Assembly: GCA_934746515.1 (NCBI GenBank)
Contig: CAKVFH010000010.1
Location: 1 to 35,350 of the forward strand
Direction of reading: 5' to 3'
DNA length: 35,350 nt
Source of the DNA: an uncultured Clostridia bacterium
GTDB lineage: Bacteria; Bacillota; Clostridia; Christensenellales; UBA1242
Made by a program: the position numbers and the translations under genes. Shown in pieces: positions 15,742 through 22,712 of the stretch (position 1 is the first letter of the stretch; every line of letters starts with the position of its first letter). The notes below the pieces were generated by a model that searched no databases, was not told the origin of the DNA, and worked only from the letters and a program-made list of their open reading frames with translations.

Positions 15742-15969
15742 TTATCTTTTCATCATTGTTTCATCTTCGCTAAAAAGTTTTTTTCTGCGCACACAAAGTT
15801 GAATGAGCATCCAAACACCAGCAATACCAACCAATGCGTACAAAATTCTAACGAAAATTCCAATGCCAAAAATCCAGCTCAAGAAGTTCCAAGAAAATAC
15901 ACCGATTGTGAACCAGTTAAAAGCACCCAAAATCAGAATGCAAAGTGCAATAATATTTGTAATAATCAT
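15742..15969 (-). CDS. DUF378 family small membrane protein
   Basis: 75 residues with two membrane segments: IITNIIALCILILGAFNWFTIGVF and ILYALVGIAGVWMLIQLCV. The pattern NW-x-G-x-F-(x)-W-x-FG-(x)-R-x-LYALVGIAG is the DUF378 (YuzA-like) signature. The function of the family is unknown. A basic, polar tail (RRKKLFSEDETMMKR) is probably cytoplasmic. AAAGGAG precedes the ATG. It sits between the repeat cluster and secG and has its own terminator. Confidence 0.85.
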   Translation of the reverse strand: MIITNIIALCILILGAFNWFTIGVFSWNFLSWIFGIGIFVRILYALVGIAGVWMLIQLCVRRKKLFSEDETMMKR

Positions 15970-16008
15970 AAACTATCTCCTTTACTTATAGTTTCCGCAT
16001 TATTGGAG

Positions 16009-16024
16009 ATATTATGCATTAAAT
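16009..16024. repeat. Intergenic GCATTAAA-type repeat, last copy
   Basis: ATATTATGCATTAAAT, upstream of the DUF378 gene. A partial copy (TTCCGCATTA) lies next to it at 15993-16002. Confidence 0.45.
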
Positions 16025-16110
16025 CAATGGAAAAATACGAAATAAAATTCATAAAAATTCACAAAAAATAATAAAAAATTAGTAAATATATTATTGCTAC
16101 AAAAATAGCA

Positions 16111-16140
16111 TAAAAAAACAATGCCCGAAAGCATTGTTTT
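16111..16140 (-). terminator. Terminator after secG
   Basis: AAAACAATGC (16115-16124) and GCATTGTTTT (16131-16140) with loop CCGAAA; the exit is T-rich on the minus strand. Confidence 0.9.
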
Positions 16141-16152
16141 TAACATTTAATT

Positions 16153-16482
16153 TTAAGCAACTGTGCCTGTATAAATTTGTGACAAAATCATGAACAATAA
16201 ACACAAGAACATCATAACTGAAGCACAAACAATAGTCAAAACTTTGATAACACCTTGAAGTGTTGTTTTTCTGTTTCTATTGTAAAATGTATCACTTCTT
16301 CCAGTAATTGCTGATGAACCATTTGTTTCACCCTTTTGCATAACAACCAAAATAATCAGTGTTAAAGACAAGAGCGCCAAAAGAGCCATGATAACAATTT
16401 TTATTACAGGAAATGAATTAACAATCCAAGAAGCCGTAGCTTTATTTTCATCTGCACAAATTAAAGCAAATAAATTTTCCAT
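16153..16482 (-). CDS. secG: Protein translocase subunit SecG
   Basis: A small SecYEG channel subunit in the cytoplasmic membrane. The 109 residues contain two membrane segments (IVIMALLALLSLTLIILVVM and VLTIVCASVMMFLCLLFMIL) joined by the SecG loop QKGETNGSSAITGRSDTFYNRNRKTTLQG. An N-terminal ~25-residue stretch precedes segment 1 and is longer than usual. AGGGGGA precedes the ATG. It follows the pgk-tpiA-small gene block, as secG often does in Bacillota, but has its own promoter. Confidence 0.9.
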   Translation of the reverse strand: MENLFALICADENKATASWIVNSFPVIKIVIMALLALLSLTLIILVVMQKGETNGSSAITGRSDTFYNRNRKTTLQGVIKVLTIVCASVMMFLCLLFMILSQIYTGTVA

Positions 16483-16503
16483 AAGTCCCCCTAAAACGAG
16501 TGT

Positions 16504-16532
16504 ATTATAACATATAAATTTTGAGTTTTCAA
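16504..16532 (-). promoter_or_regulatory. Promoter of secG
   Basis: TTGAAA (16532-16527) and TGTTATAAT (extended -10; TATAAT at 16509-16504) have a 17-nt spacer on the minus strand. It begins just after the stop codon of the upstream small gene. Confidence 0.75.
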
Positions 16533-16533
16533 G

Positions 16534-16761
16534 TTATTTATAAACAAAACGCAGTAAAATTGCCACAATAACCACAATAACAAAAATAAATATTACAATT
16601 TTTTTAAGTGGTCCTTTTGATGGAATCAATTTGCCTTTTGAAAAACTATCAAGCACCAAAACAAACAAGAAAAAACCAAAGAAAATCAAACCCAATATGG
16701 TCATTCTCTTCTCTTGTTCTGTTTGCGCCAGCATCAGCATTTGTAAAATATCAATCCACAT
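16534..16761 (-). CDS. Small two-segment membrane protein, unknown function
   Basis: 75 residues: a short N-terminal MWIDILQMLMLAQTEQEKR, a membrane segment MTILGLIFFGFFLFVLVL, a polar loop DSFSKGKLIPSKGPLKK, and a second membrane segment IVIFIFVIVVIVAILLRFVYK. I do not recognise a family. It starts 7 nt after the tpiA stop with AAGGAAA as ribosome-binding site, so it is the last gene of the pgk-tpiA transcript. Confidence 0.7.
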   Translation of the reverse strand: MWIDILQMLMLAQTEQEKRMTILGLIFFGFFLFVLVLDSFSKGKLIPSKGPLKKIVIFIFVIVVIVAILLRFVYK

Positions 16762-16768
16762 AGTTTCC

Positions 16769-17485
16769 TTATCTACTCTCTGCTATTTTAACATAATCTT
16801 CAGCCTTTAAGCTTGCCCCACCAATCAAAACACCATCAACTTCAGAAAGAGCCAAGATTTCTTTGCTGTTTGAAGGTTTTACACTTCCACCATACAAAAC
16901 AGCAATGTCAGCACCAAAGCTTTCTTTTACTAAATTTTTAATGTATGAGTGAATCTTTGAAATATCGTCAGTTGTGGCAACTTTGCCAGTTCCGATTGCC
17001 CAGATTGGCTCATAAGCAATAACGATATTTGAAAAATCTGTAATGCCTTCAAAACCTTCAAGAATTTCTTTTTTCAAAACAGATTTATATTTTGACTTTT
17101 CTTCCAAAGTTTCACCAATACAGAAAATAACTTTTAAGTCATTTTTCAAGCATGCTTTCAATTTTTTATTGAGCATTTCATTGGTCTCTCCAAAAATTTG
17201 TCTTCTTTCGCTGTGACCAATAATTGAATAGCTTGCGCCAGCACTTTTAACCATGTTTGCAGAAATTTCACCAGTAAAAGCACCCTTTTCTTCAAAATAG
17301 CAGTTCTCTGCACCAGTTTCAAAAACGCCCTTTGCAGTGTCAGCAAGAGTTTTTATCATGACAGATGGCACACAAACAACGAGTCCTTTTCTGTTTTTAA
17401 GATTTTTCTTCACAAATTTCACAAATGGTTTAATATCTGAAAAATCATTATTCATTTTCCAGTTAGCTGCAATAATTTTTTCCAT
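16769..17485 (-). CDS. tpiA: Triosephosphate isomerase
   Basis: Interconverts dihydroxyacetone phosphate and glyceraldehyde 3-phosphate. 238 residues, normal for the family, as a TIM barrel. Active-site residues are present: Lys in AANWKMN (residue 10), His in IIGHSERR and the catalytic Glu in AYEPIWAIGTGK, whose loop 6 is intact. The phosphate loops YGGSVKP and DGVLIGGASL follow. I chose the ATG at 17485 (MEKIIAANWKMN) because it matches family starts. A GTG two codons upstream is also possible and overlaps the AGGGTG site. Seven nt separate it from the pgk stop. Confidence 0.96.
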   Translation of the reverse strand: MEKIIAANWKMNNDFSDIKPFVKFVKKNLKNRKGLVVCVPSVMIKTLADTAKGVFETGAENCYFEEKGAFTGEISANMVKSAGASYSIIGHSERRQIFGETNEMLNKKLKACLKNDLKVIFCIGETLEEKSKYKSVLKKEILEGFEGITDFSNIVIAYEPIWAIGTGKVATTDDISKIHSYIKNLVKESFGADIAVLYGGSVKPSNSKEILALSEVDGVLIGGASLKAEDYVKIAESR

Positions 17486-17492
17486 ATTCACC

Positions 17493-18794
17493 CTATTTTT
17501 TTGTTGAATTTTTAGATTTTACAACAGGTTTTTTAGTTGCTGTTTTAGCTTTGTTGATTGTTCTTAAGTCAATTGAACTAAAATCTGGAGTTTTTGTCTT
17601 CTTGCCTTCGTCTTTATCTTCAAGCATAGCAACGCCTGGCAAATTCTTTCCTTCCAAAAATTCAAGAGTTGCACCACCACCTGTTGAAAGGTGTGTAACT
17701 TTGTTTGCATAACCGAGTTGTTGCAAAGCTGCAGCTGAATCGCCACCACCAACAACTGAAACAGCACTAGATTTTGCAATGGCTTTTGCAACTGCAAGAG
17801 TGCCTTTGCTGAATTTTTTGAATTCAAACACGCCCATAGGACCATTCCAGATGATTGTTTTTGCATTCTTAATTTCTTTAGCAAAAAGTTTTCTTGTCTT
17901 TTTGCCAATATCCATTGCTTGATAACCTTCACCAATTTTGTCTACAGCAAAAGATTTGCATTTTGTTTTTGGAGCAAATTCTTTTCCGCACAAAACATCA
18001 ACAGGCAAAACCAAATTAACATTCAAGCTTTCAGCTTTTTCCATGAGTTCTTTTGCAACATCAATTCTATCAGCTTCATATTTTGAGAAACCAACATTGT
18101 AACCTTTTGCTGCAAGGAATGTATTTGCCATTGCCCCACCAATCAAAAGTGTGTTAGCCTTTGTCATAAGTGTTGAAATCACATTGATTTTATCTGAAAC
18201 TTTAGCGCCACCCAAGATAACAACAAGTGGTTTTTCAGCATTGTTTACAGCATTTGAAAGCGCCATGATTTCGCTATCCATCAAAAATCCTGCAACAGCT
18301 GGCAAAAATTTAGCAATGCCTGCAGTTGAAGCATGAGCTCTGTGAGCTGTTCCAAAAGCATCATTAACATAAACATCTGCAAGGCTTGCAAGCTCTCTTG
18401 CAAATTCAGGATCATTTGCTTCTTCTTCAGCATGGAAACGAACATTTTCAAGCAAAACAATTTCGCCGTCTTTCATATCAGCAACAAGTTTTTTTGCACT
18501 TGGTCCAATAACATCTTTTGCCATAGCAACAGGCATGTTCAAAAGTTCTGACAATCTTTCAGCAACTGGTGCCAAAGAATATTTTTCATTAACAACACCC
18601 TTTGGACGACCAAGGTGTGAGCAAAGAATAACCTTTGCATTTTGTTTAACCAAATATTTAATTGTTGGGAGTGCTGCACGAATTCTAGTATCATCAGTAA
18701 TTTTTCCATTATCATCTTGTGGAACATTAAAATCTACGCGGACAAAAACTCTTTTGCCAACGACATCAATATCTTTAAAAGTTTTCTTTTTCAT
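17493..18794 (-). CDS. pgk: Phosphoglycerate kinase with a basic C-terminal tail
   Basis: Transfers phosphate from 1,3-bisphosphoglycerate to ADP in glycolysis. Motifs in order: RVFVRVDFNVP, CSHLGRPKG, DAFGTAHRAHAS, VILGGAKVSDKI, WNGPMGVFE and the nucleotide loop VVGGGDSAAAL with THLSTGGGATLEFLEGK. At 433 residues it is longer than the usual ~395. The last ~44 residues form a Lys/Thr-rich, probably disordered tail (DEGKKTKTPDFSSIDL, then KAKTATKKPVVKSKNSTKK). AGAGG precedes the ATG. It is first in the pgk-tpiA operon, with a near-consensus promoter and a palindrome just after it. Confidence 0.96.
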   Translation of the reverse strand: MKKKTFKDIDVVGKRVFVRVDFNVPQDDNGKITDDTRIRAALPTIKYLVKQNAKVILCSHLGRPKGVVNEKYSLAPVAERLSELLNMPVAMAKDVIGPSAKKLVADMKDGEIVLLENVRFHAEEEANDPEFARELASLADVYVNDAFGTAHRAHASTAGIAKFLPAVAGFLMDSEIMALSNAVNNAEKPLVVILGGAKVSDKINVISTLMTKANTLLIGGAMANTFLAAKGYNVGFSKYEADRIDVAKELMEKAESLNVNLVLPVDVLCGKEFAPKTKCKSFAVDKIGEGYQAMDIGKKTRKLFAKEIKNAKTIIWNGPMGVFEFKKFSKGTLAVAKAIAKSSAVSVVGGGDSAAALQQLGYANKVTHLSTGGGATLEFLEGKNLPGVAMLEDKDEGKKTKTPDFSSIDLRTINKAKTATKKPVVKSKNSTKK

Positions 18795-18821
18795 AAAACT
18801 TAACCTCTTTTCATAATCTAT

Positions 18822-18834
18822 GTGATTTTATCAC
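18822..18834. promoter_or_regulatory. Candidate operator in the pgk leader
   Basis: The perfect palindrome GTGAT-TTT-ATCAC lies 6 nt downstream of the pgk -10, where a bound repressor would block transcription. It resembles half-sites of Rex or CRP-type regulators, but the spacing is one base short of their usual form. Confidence 0.45.
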
Positions 18835-18840
18835 GTATTT

Positions 18841-18870
18841 ATTATAATAAACAAAATAACAGGTTGTCAA
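18841..18870 (-). promoter_or_regulatory. Promoter of the pgk-tpiA operon
   Basis: TTGACA (18870-18865) and TATAAT (18846-18841), both perfect, with an 18-nt spacer on the minus strand. The -35 lies inside the hairpin that ends the dusB transcript. Confidence 0.85.
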
Positions 18871-18885
18871 ATAATAACAACCTGT
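18855..18885 (-). terminator. Terminator after dusB, overlapping the pgk promoter
   Basis: ACAGGTTGT (18859-18867) and ACAACCTGT (18877-18885) form a stem with a 9-nt loop. TTATTTTGTTT follows on the minus strand. The arm contains part of the pgk -35. Confidence 0.7.
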
Positions 18886-18890
18886 ATTTT

Positions 18891-19832
18891 TTATTTTTTG
18901 CCTAGAAAATCCTGTAAATTCGTTAAAATTTCGCTATATTTTTCCATTTTTAACAATTTAACCAAAAGTTCAGAATTTTTGTATTCGCCCGATAAATATC
19001 CAGCAAGATGTGCGCGCATAAATTTAACAACATACTTTTCGCCGTAAATTTTAATAAGCGTTTCATAATGAAACTTTATTTGTTCAAGCTTGTTAATCTC
19101 GCATTTTTTATTAAATAATTCCGCAAAAAATTCAGGTCTGCCAACCGCTCCCCTGCCAATTGCAACGCCGTCAGCTTTTGTTATAGCTAAAATTCTTTCA
19201 AAATCTTCTTTGGTTCTGCAATCGCCATTTGCAAAAACTGGAATCTTAACAGCCTGTTTTACAAGCCCAATAGTCTCATAATCAACCTTGCCTGAATAGC
19301 CCTGCGCGGTCGTTCTTCCATGAACCGTTATGGCGCTTGCCCCAGCTTCTTCGCACATTTTTGCAAACTCAACCGCAATGTTTTCATCTGCTTCATAACC
19401 TATTCTAAACTTTACAGTAACTGGCTTTTCAGTCGCATCAACGCATGCTTTTATGATTTGTCTTGCGAGTTCTTTATCTTTCAAAAGAGCTGACCCGTCA
19501 CCATTTGAAATGATTTTTCTAGCTGGGCAACCCATGTTAATATCTATAACATCAAACTTTGAAAGCAATGGATTTCTAACCGCTTCTGCCATAATTTCAG
19601 GCTCATGCCCAAACAACTGCACAGCGGTTGGTGTGTCACAATCAAATTTTTCCAACAACTCTTCGGTTTTCTTATTTTTATAATGTAGCGCTTTGCTGCT
19701 CACCATTTCTGTGCAAACCAGCCCCGCCCCCATTTCTAAACACAAATGCCTAAATGCCATGTCGGTGTAACCTGCCATTGGCGCTAGAATTGCATTTGAT
19801 TTTAACTCGACATTTTTAATTTTTATCTTCAT
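18891..19832 (-). CDS. dusB: tRNA-dihydrouridine synthase
   Basis: An FMN enzyme that reduces specific tRNA uridines to dihydrouridine. 313 residues as a TIM barrel plus helical domain. NAILAPMAGYTDMAFR is the FMN-binding start, NMGCPARKI holds the catalytic Cys102, KFRIGY and TVHGRTTAQGYSGKVDY follow, and PVFANGDCRT and DGVAIGRGAVGRP bind the FMN phosphate. The start at 19832 fits the family N-terminus. A clear promoter (TTGATA-N17-TATTAT) ends 6 nt before this ATG and no Shine-Dalgarno site is present, so a leaderless mRNA is likely. Its -35 overlaps the stop codon of the flippase gene. DusB versus another Dus subtype is assigned by overall similarity. Confidence 0.9.
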   Translation of the reverse strand: MKIKIKNVELKSNAILAPMAGYTDMAFRHLCLEMGAGLVCTEMVSSKALHYKNKKTEELLEKFDCDTPTAVQLFGHEPEIMAEAVRNPLLSKFDVIDINMGCPARKIISNGDGSALLKDKELARQIIKACVDATEKPVTVKFRIGYEADENIAVEFAKMCEEAGASAITVHGRTTAQGYSGKVDYETIGLVKQAVKIPVFANGDCRTKEDFERILAITKADGVAIGRGAVGRPEFFAELFNKKCEINKLEQIKFHYETLIKIYGEKYVVKFMRAHLAGYLSGEYKNSELLVKLLKMEKYSEILTNLQDFLGKK

Positions 19833-19838
19833 GACAAT

Positions 19839-19867
19839 ATAATAGCAAATTTGCTTAAAATTATCAA
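19839..19867 (-). promoter_or_regulatory. Leaderless-type promoter of dusB
   Basis: TTGATA (19867-19862), 17-nt spacer, TATTAT (19844-19839), then 6 nt to the ATG. The predicted start site coincides with the start codon. Confidence 0.7.
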
Positions 19868-21402
19868 GAAGAAATTGTTTTTGGCTTATCAATTAAAAAC
19901 AAAATATAATATGTCACAATGAAAATTATGATTGCGGTTATTCCACCACCAAAAAGTGCAACATTATTGCCAAAAGTCATTTTGAAAAGCATATTTGAAA
20001 AGAATGCAAACAAGCAAACCAAACACTCTTGAATTGACACATTAAAAAACACATTGCTGATTCTCGCCGTTGTCTCTTTCATGATTTTTCCATAGTTGAG
20101 CGCAAAAACCATAAGATAACTAATCCCGCCAGAAATCATTGCACCATAAATATTCACCGCCCTTAAACTAACCAAAGCAAGTGTTAAAACTACTTTCAGT
20201 CCAGAACCAATTAAAATGGTTTTTACAGTAAAATTCTGCTTTCCCATTCCCTGAAGTACCCCTGCCGACACTTGAACAAGCGACAGCAAAATAAGATTGA
20301 TTCCACCCAAAAACAATAGTTTTGTTGCCGTGTCAAGCTGAATTTCCGATAGCGTTCTGCTGTATAAAAGCGACAAGATTTGCTTGCCAAAAATAACAAA
20401 ACAGATTGAACAAACAATTGCAACACTCATTGTGATTTGAAAAGCTTTTTCAATCAGACTTTTAACTTCATCATCTTTCTTTTGCACATAAACTTTTGTA
20501 AGATTTGGCAAAAGCGATGCCGAAATTGATACCGCAATCATTGTCGGAATGTTTAAAAGTGGATCAACAATGCCAGATTGAATACCCAAAAGTGAAGTCG
20601 CATTTGCCGATGAAAATCCAGTAAACATCAGCAAGTTCACAACAAGCAAACTATCAATAATTGCAGTGATAGGCCCCGCAATTCCGCCAAAAGTTATTGG
20701 CAATGATGTCATGATAAGCTGTTTTGAAATCTGTCTTTTTGTGAGCACCATAAGACTTGTTTGCTTGTGTTTTCTCGCGTAAAAAAGATAGTAACATGAA
20801 AGAAACACGAGCGCCAAAAATTCGCTTACAGATATGCCCAAAAGCGCACCCAAAACACCATAAACCACGCCAAACTTTATAAGTCTTGTTGAAAATATCA
20901 AACCAAACGCAAGCTTGCCCACCTGCTCAATTAAATTTGAAAGAGCGGTCGGCATCATGTTTAAATTGCCCTGAAAATAGCCCCTAAATACCGACAAAAT
21001 TCCAACAAACAGAATTGACGGAGCAATTCCATAATAGCATAAATATATTTCAGGATTACCTTGTATTTTGGCAATGAACTTTGCACAAACAACAATGAGT
21101 CCCGTTCCAACCAATGAAACAGCAAGTAAGTAAACAATTGCAAGTCTCAAAAGTCGTTTTGCGTCTCCAAATTGCCCTTTGCTGTTATATTCTGCAACAA
21201 TTCTTGAAATTGCAACAGGGACACCAGAAATAGAAATTGCAAGCAATAATGAGTATAGCGGAAAAACCAGTTGATATTCTCCAATACCCACTGGTCCCAA
21301 CAAATTGGCAAGCGGAATTCGATAAATTGCTCCCACAATCTTGCCAATCAAATTAAAAAATATTAAAACTAATGCACCTTTAACAAATCCTTTTAGTTTC
21401 AT
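19864..21402 (-). CDS. spoVB: SpoVB/MurJ-type polysaccharide or lipid II flippase
   Basis: A 512-residue membrane protein of the MOP flippase superfamily with about 14 hydrophobic segments. The N-terminus MKLKGFVKGALVLIFFNLIGKIVGAIYRIPLANLLGPVGIGEYQLVFPLY is typical of SpoVB/YtgP proteins. GVPVAISRIVAEYN and FRGYFQGNLNMMPTALSNLIEQVGK follow, also conserved in that group. Such proteins move lipid-linked cell-wall or polysaccharide precursors across the membrane; several paralogues per genome are common, so spoVB as such is tentative. No Shine-Dalgarno site is seen; CATAAT lies 6 nt before the ATG, suggesting a leaderless start. dusB follows directly. Confidence 0.85.
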   Translation of the reverse strand: MKLKGFVKGALVLIFFNLIGKIVGAIYRIPLANLLGPVGIGEYQLVFPLYSLLLAISISGVPVAISRIVAEYNSKGQFGDAKRLLRLAIVYLLAVSLVGTGLIVVCAKFIAKIQGNPEIYLCYYGIAPSILFVGILSVFRGYFQGNLNMMPTALSNLIEQVGKLAFGLIFSTRLIKFGVVYGVLGALLGISVSEFLALVFLSCYYLFYARKHKQTSLMVLTKRQISKQLIMTSLPITFGGIAGPITAIIDSLLVVNLLMFTGFSSANATSLLGIQSGIVDPLLNIPTMIAVSISASLLPNLTKVYVQKKDDEVKSLIEKAFQITMSVAIVCSICFVIFGKQILSLLYSRTLSEIQLDTATKLLFLGGINLILLSLVQVSAGVLQGMGKQNFTVKTILIGSGLKVVLTLALVSLRAVNIYGAMISGGISYLMVFALNYGKIMKETTARISNVFFNVSIQECLVCLFAFFSNMLFKMTFGNNVALFGGGITAIIIFIVTYYILFLIDKPKTISS

Positions 21403-21436
21403 AATTTTATTATGATTAACTTAACTAATAATAATA

Positions 21437-22030
21437 CTAAATTGCAATAAATTTAATATCAAAACTAATGTCAGCACCTTCAAGTTCATCGCTTGCTAAA
21501 CTTCCAAGCCAAATCAAAAACGTGATTTTTATAGGCTTGGAAACATCAACAAAATTACAAATCTCCACTCCATTTTTCTCAAGAGTTTTAACCGAATTTT
21601 TTAGATCCATAACCGCCACAAAAATATTCTTTTTCTCTTCATTGATAAGTTCTTCGTTATGGTCAGATTTAATCACAATATTGGTCAAAATAACCCTAAA
21701 GTTCACACTGCTCTTGACATAAATAGTAGCATAATAGCCTTCACTTGTTCCCTTGTCGTCAATGGTGGACGGAATCTGTGTTTCCGAATCAACCTCACCA
21801 GTTGCAGGTTTCAAGCCAATATCCATGTTAGACAATTTAAGTTTGTTTGCTTTTTTAGTTAATTTTTCATTGTAAAATACTTCTATTTTTTCATCAGAAA
21901 CAAGTCCAACAGCACTAACCATTGTTCTGGTTTTCTTGTAAACGAAAAACGAAAAACATGAACCAACAACAGCAAAAAACAGCGCCATAAACATTATTAA
22001 AATTGTTGCAGAAACTGATCTTTTATTCAT
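21437..22030 (-). CDS. Membrane-anchored extracellular beta protein, unknown
   Basis: 197 residues. One N-terminal hydrophobic segment (SATILIMFMALFFAVVGSCFSFFVY) acts as a signal or anchor. A ~165-residue, beta-rich extracellular region follows. The final stretch ITFLIWLGSLASDELEGADISFDIKFIAI loosely resembles the end of TasA/camelysin-type secreted proteins, but I would not assign that family. The ATG at 22030 follows AAGGTGGTG; an ATG five codons upstream forms part of that site. It lies 34 nt upstream of the SpoVB-like gene. It belongs to a regional group of secreted proteins of unknown role. Confidence 0.6.
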   Translation of the reverse strand: MNKRSVSATILIMFMALFFAVVGSCFSFFVYKKTRTMVSAVGLVSDEKIEVFYNEKLTKKANKLKLSNMDIGLKPATGEVDSETQIPSTIDDKGTSEGYYATIYVKSSVNFRVILTNIVIKSDHNEELINEEKKNIFVAVMDLKNSVKTLEKNGVEICNFVDVSKPIKITFLIWLGSLASDELEGADISFDIKFIAI

Positions 22031-22125
22031 AAACACCACCTTCATAAATATTGTCAGTTTTTTAAAGTATTATTCACAAAATCTTGAACGCACATCTTTT
22101 CGTTTGTGATGAAGAAAATTTCTGC

Positions 22126-22150
22126 AACAAAAAAACCAACCAAGTTGGTT
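22126..22150 (-). terminator. Terminator after the small membrane protein gene
   Basis: AAACCAAC and GTTGGTTT (about 22132-22151) with a 3-4 nt loop, then TTTTTTTGTTG on the minus strand. Confidence 0.8.
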
Positions 22151-22179
22151 TAACCTAAGCTTGATTGGTTTAATTTGTT

Positions 22180-22368
22180 TTATTTTTTAAATTCTTTTCC
22201 GTAACGCCAAATGATTATAGATGAAATGCAAACAAGAATAATCATAGCAACAGACAACCACAAAACAACATTATTGAATTTTGTAACAATCATACATGTA
22301 ACAGAAATTGCAATAAGCATAATGTTAATGATTAGTGTGGCAATTAGTGTTTTTTTAGAAATATCCAT
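22180..22368 (-). CDS. Small two-segment membrane protein, unknown
   Basis: 62 residues with two membrane segments (LIATLIINIMLIAISVTCMIVT and VVLWLSVAMIILVCISSIIIW) and a short basic tail RYGKEFKK. No family is recognised. AAGGAG lies well placed before the ATG. A TGTTAAAAT extended -10 lies upstream at about 22400 inside an inverted repeat. It has its own terminator. Confidence 0.65.
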   Translation of the reverse strand: MDISKKTLIATLIINIMLIAISVTCMIVTKFNNVVLWLSVAMIILVCISSIIIWRYGKEFKK

Positions 22369-22383
22369 AAACTTGCTCCTTAT

Positions 22384-22420
22384 TTGGTTTCTAACAATAT
22401 TTTAACATATTTGAAACCAA
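22384..22420. promoter_or_regulatory. Inverted repeat around the small gene's promoter
   Basis: TTGGTTTC (22384-22391) and GAAACCAA (22413-22420) flank a 21-nt A/T loop that contains a TGnTAAAAT -10 on the minus strand. It could be an operator or a weak terminator for the Smr gene. Confidence 0.35.
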
Positions 22421-22446
22421 TTTTCCATAGATTTTGAAAATTTATT

Positions 22447-22710
22447 CTAATTTTTTAACTTATAAATGGTTCTGCCGGCATCGAGATTGATTTTTTCCTG
22501 AATAAATTCACTTTGAAATTCTTTTCTGACGAGATTTTTAATAACCGTGCCACCATGATATCCATGAACAATCACCAAGCACTTTATGTTTATGTCCGCC
22601 GAGTTAATCGCATTTATAAGCTCTATTTTTGCATCTTCTTTTGTGAGTCTGTGCAGGTCAACAATCTTATATTCTCCATAGTAAAACTCCAAAAATTTAT
22701 CAGGCACCAT
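22447..22710 (-). CDS. Stand-alone Smr-domain protein
   Basis: 87 residues that are almost entirely an Smr domain. KIVDLHRLTKEDAKIELINAINSA gives the conserved D-L-H at the start, and CLVIVHGYHGGTVIKNLVRKEF the H-G-x-x-x-G loop. ININLDAGRT-type beta strands (INLDAGRTIYKL) end it. Smr domains occur at the C-terminus of MutS2 and as small proteins, and have DNA- or RNA-nicking activity. It starts 2 nt after the stop of the upstream secreted protein, with GGAG inside that gene's end, so translation is coupled. Why a nuclease-like domain sits behind a surface-protein gene is unclear. Confidence 0.8.
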   Translation of the reverse strand: MVPDKFLEFYYGEYKIVDLHRLTKEDAKIELINAINSADINIKCLVIVHGYHGGTVIKNLVRKEFQSEFIQEKINLDAGRTIYKLKN

Positions 22711-22712
22711 GT

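Noticed and set aside
15536..16024. A CRISPR array made of the GCATTAAA repeats
   Set aside because: Copies are too short, irregularly spaced and spread over several gaps, with no spacer-sized units.
18822..18834. A Rex or CRP site
   Set aside because: The palindrome has 5 nt between TGTGA-type half-sites where those regulators use 6, so only a generic operator call is justified.
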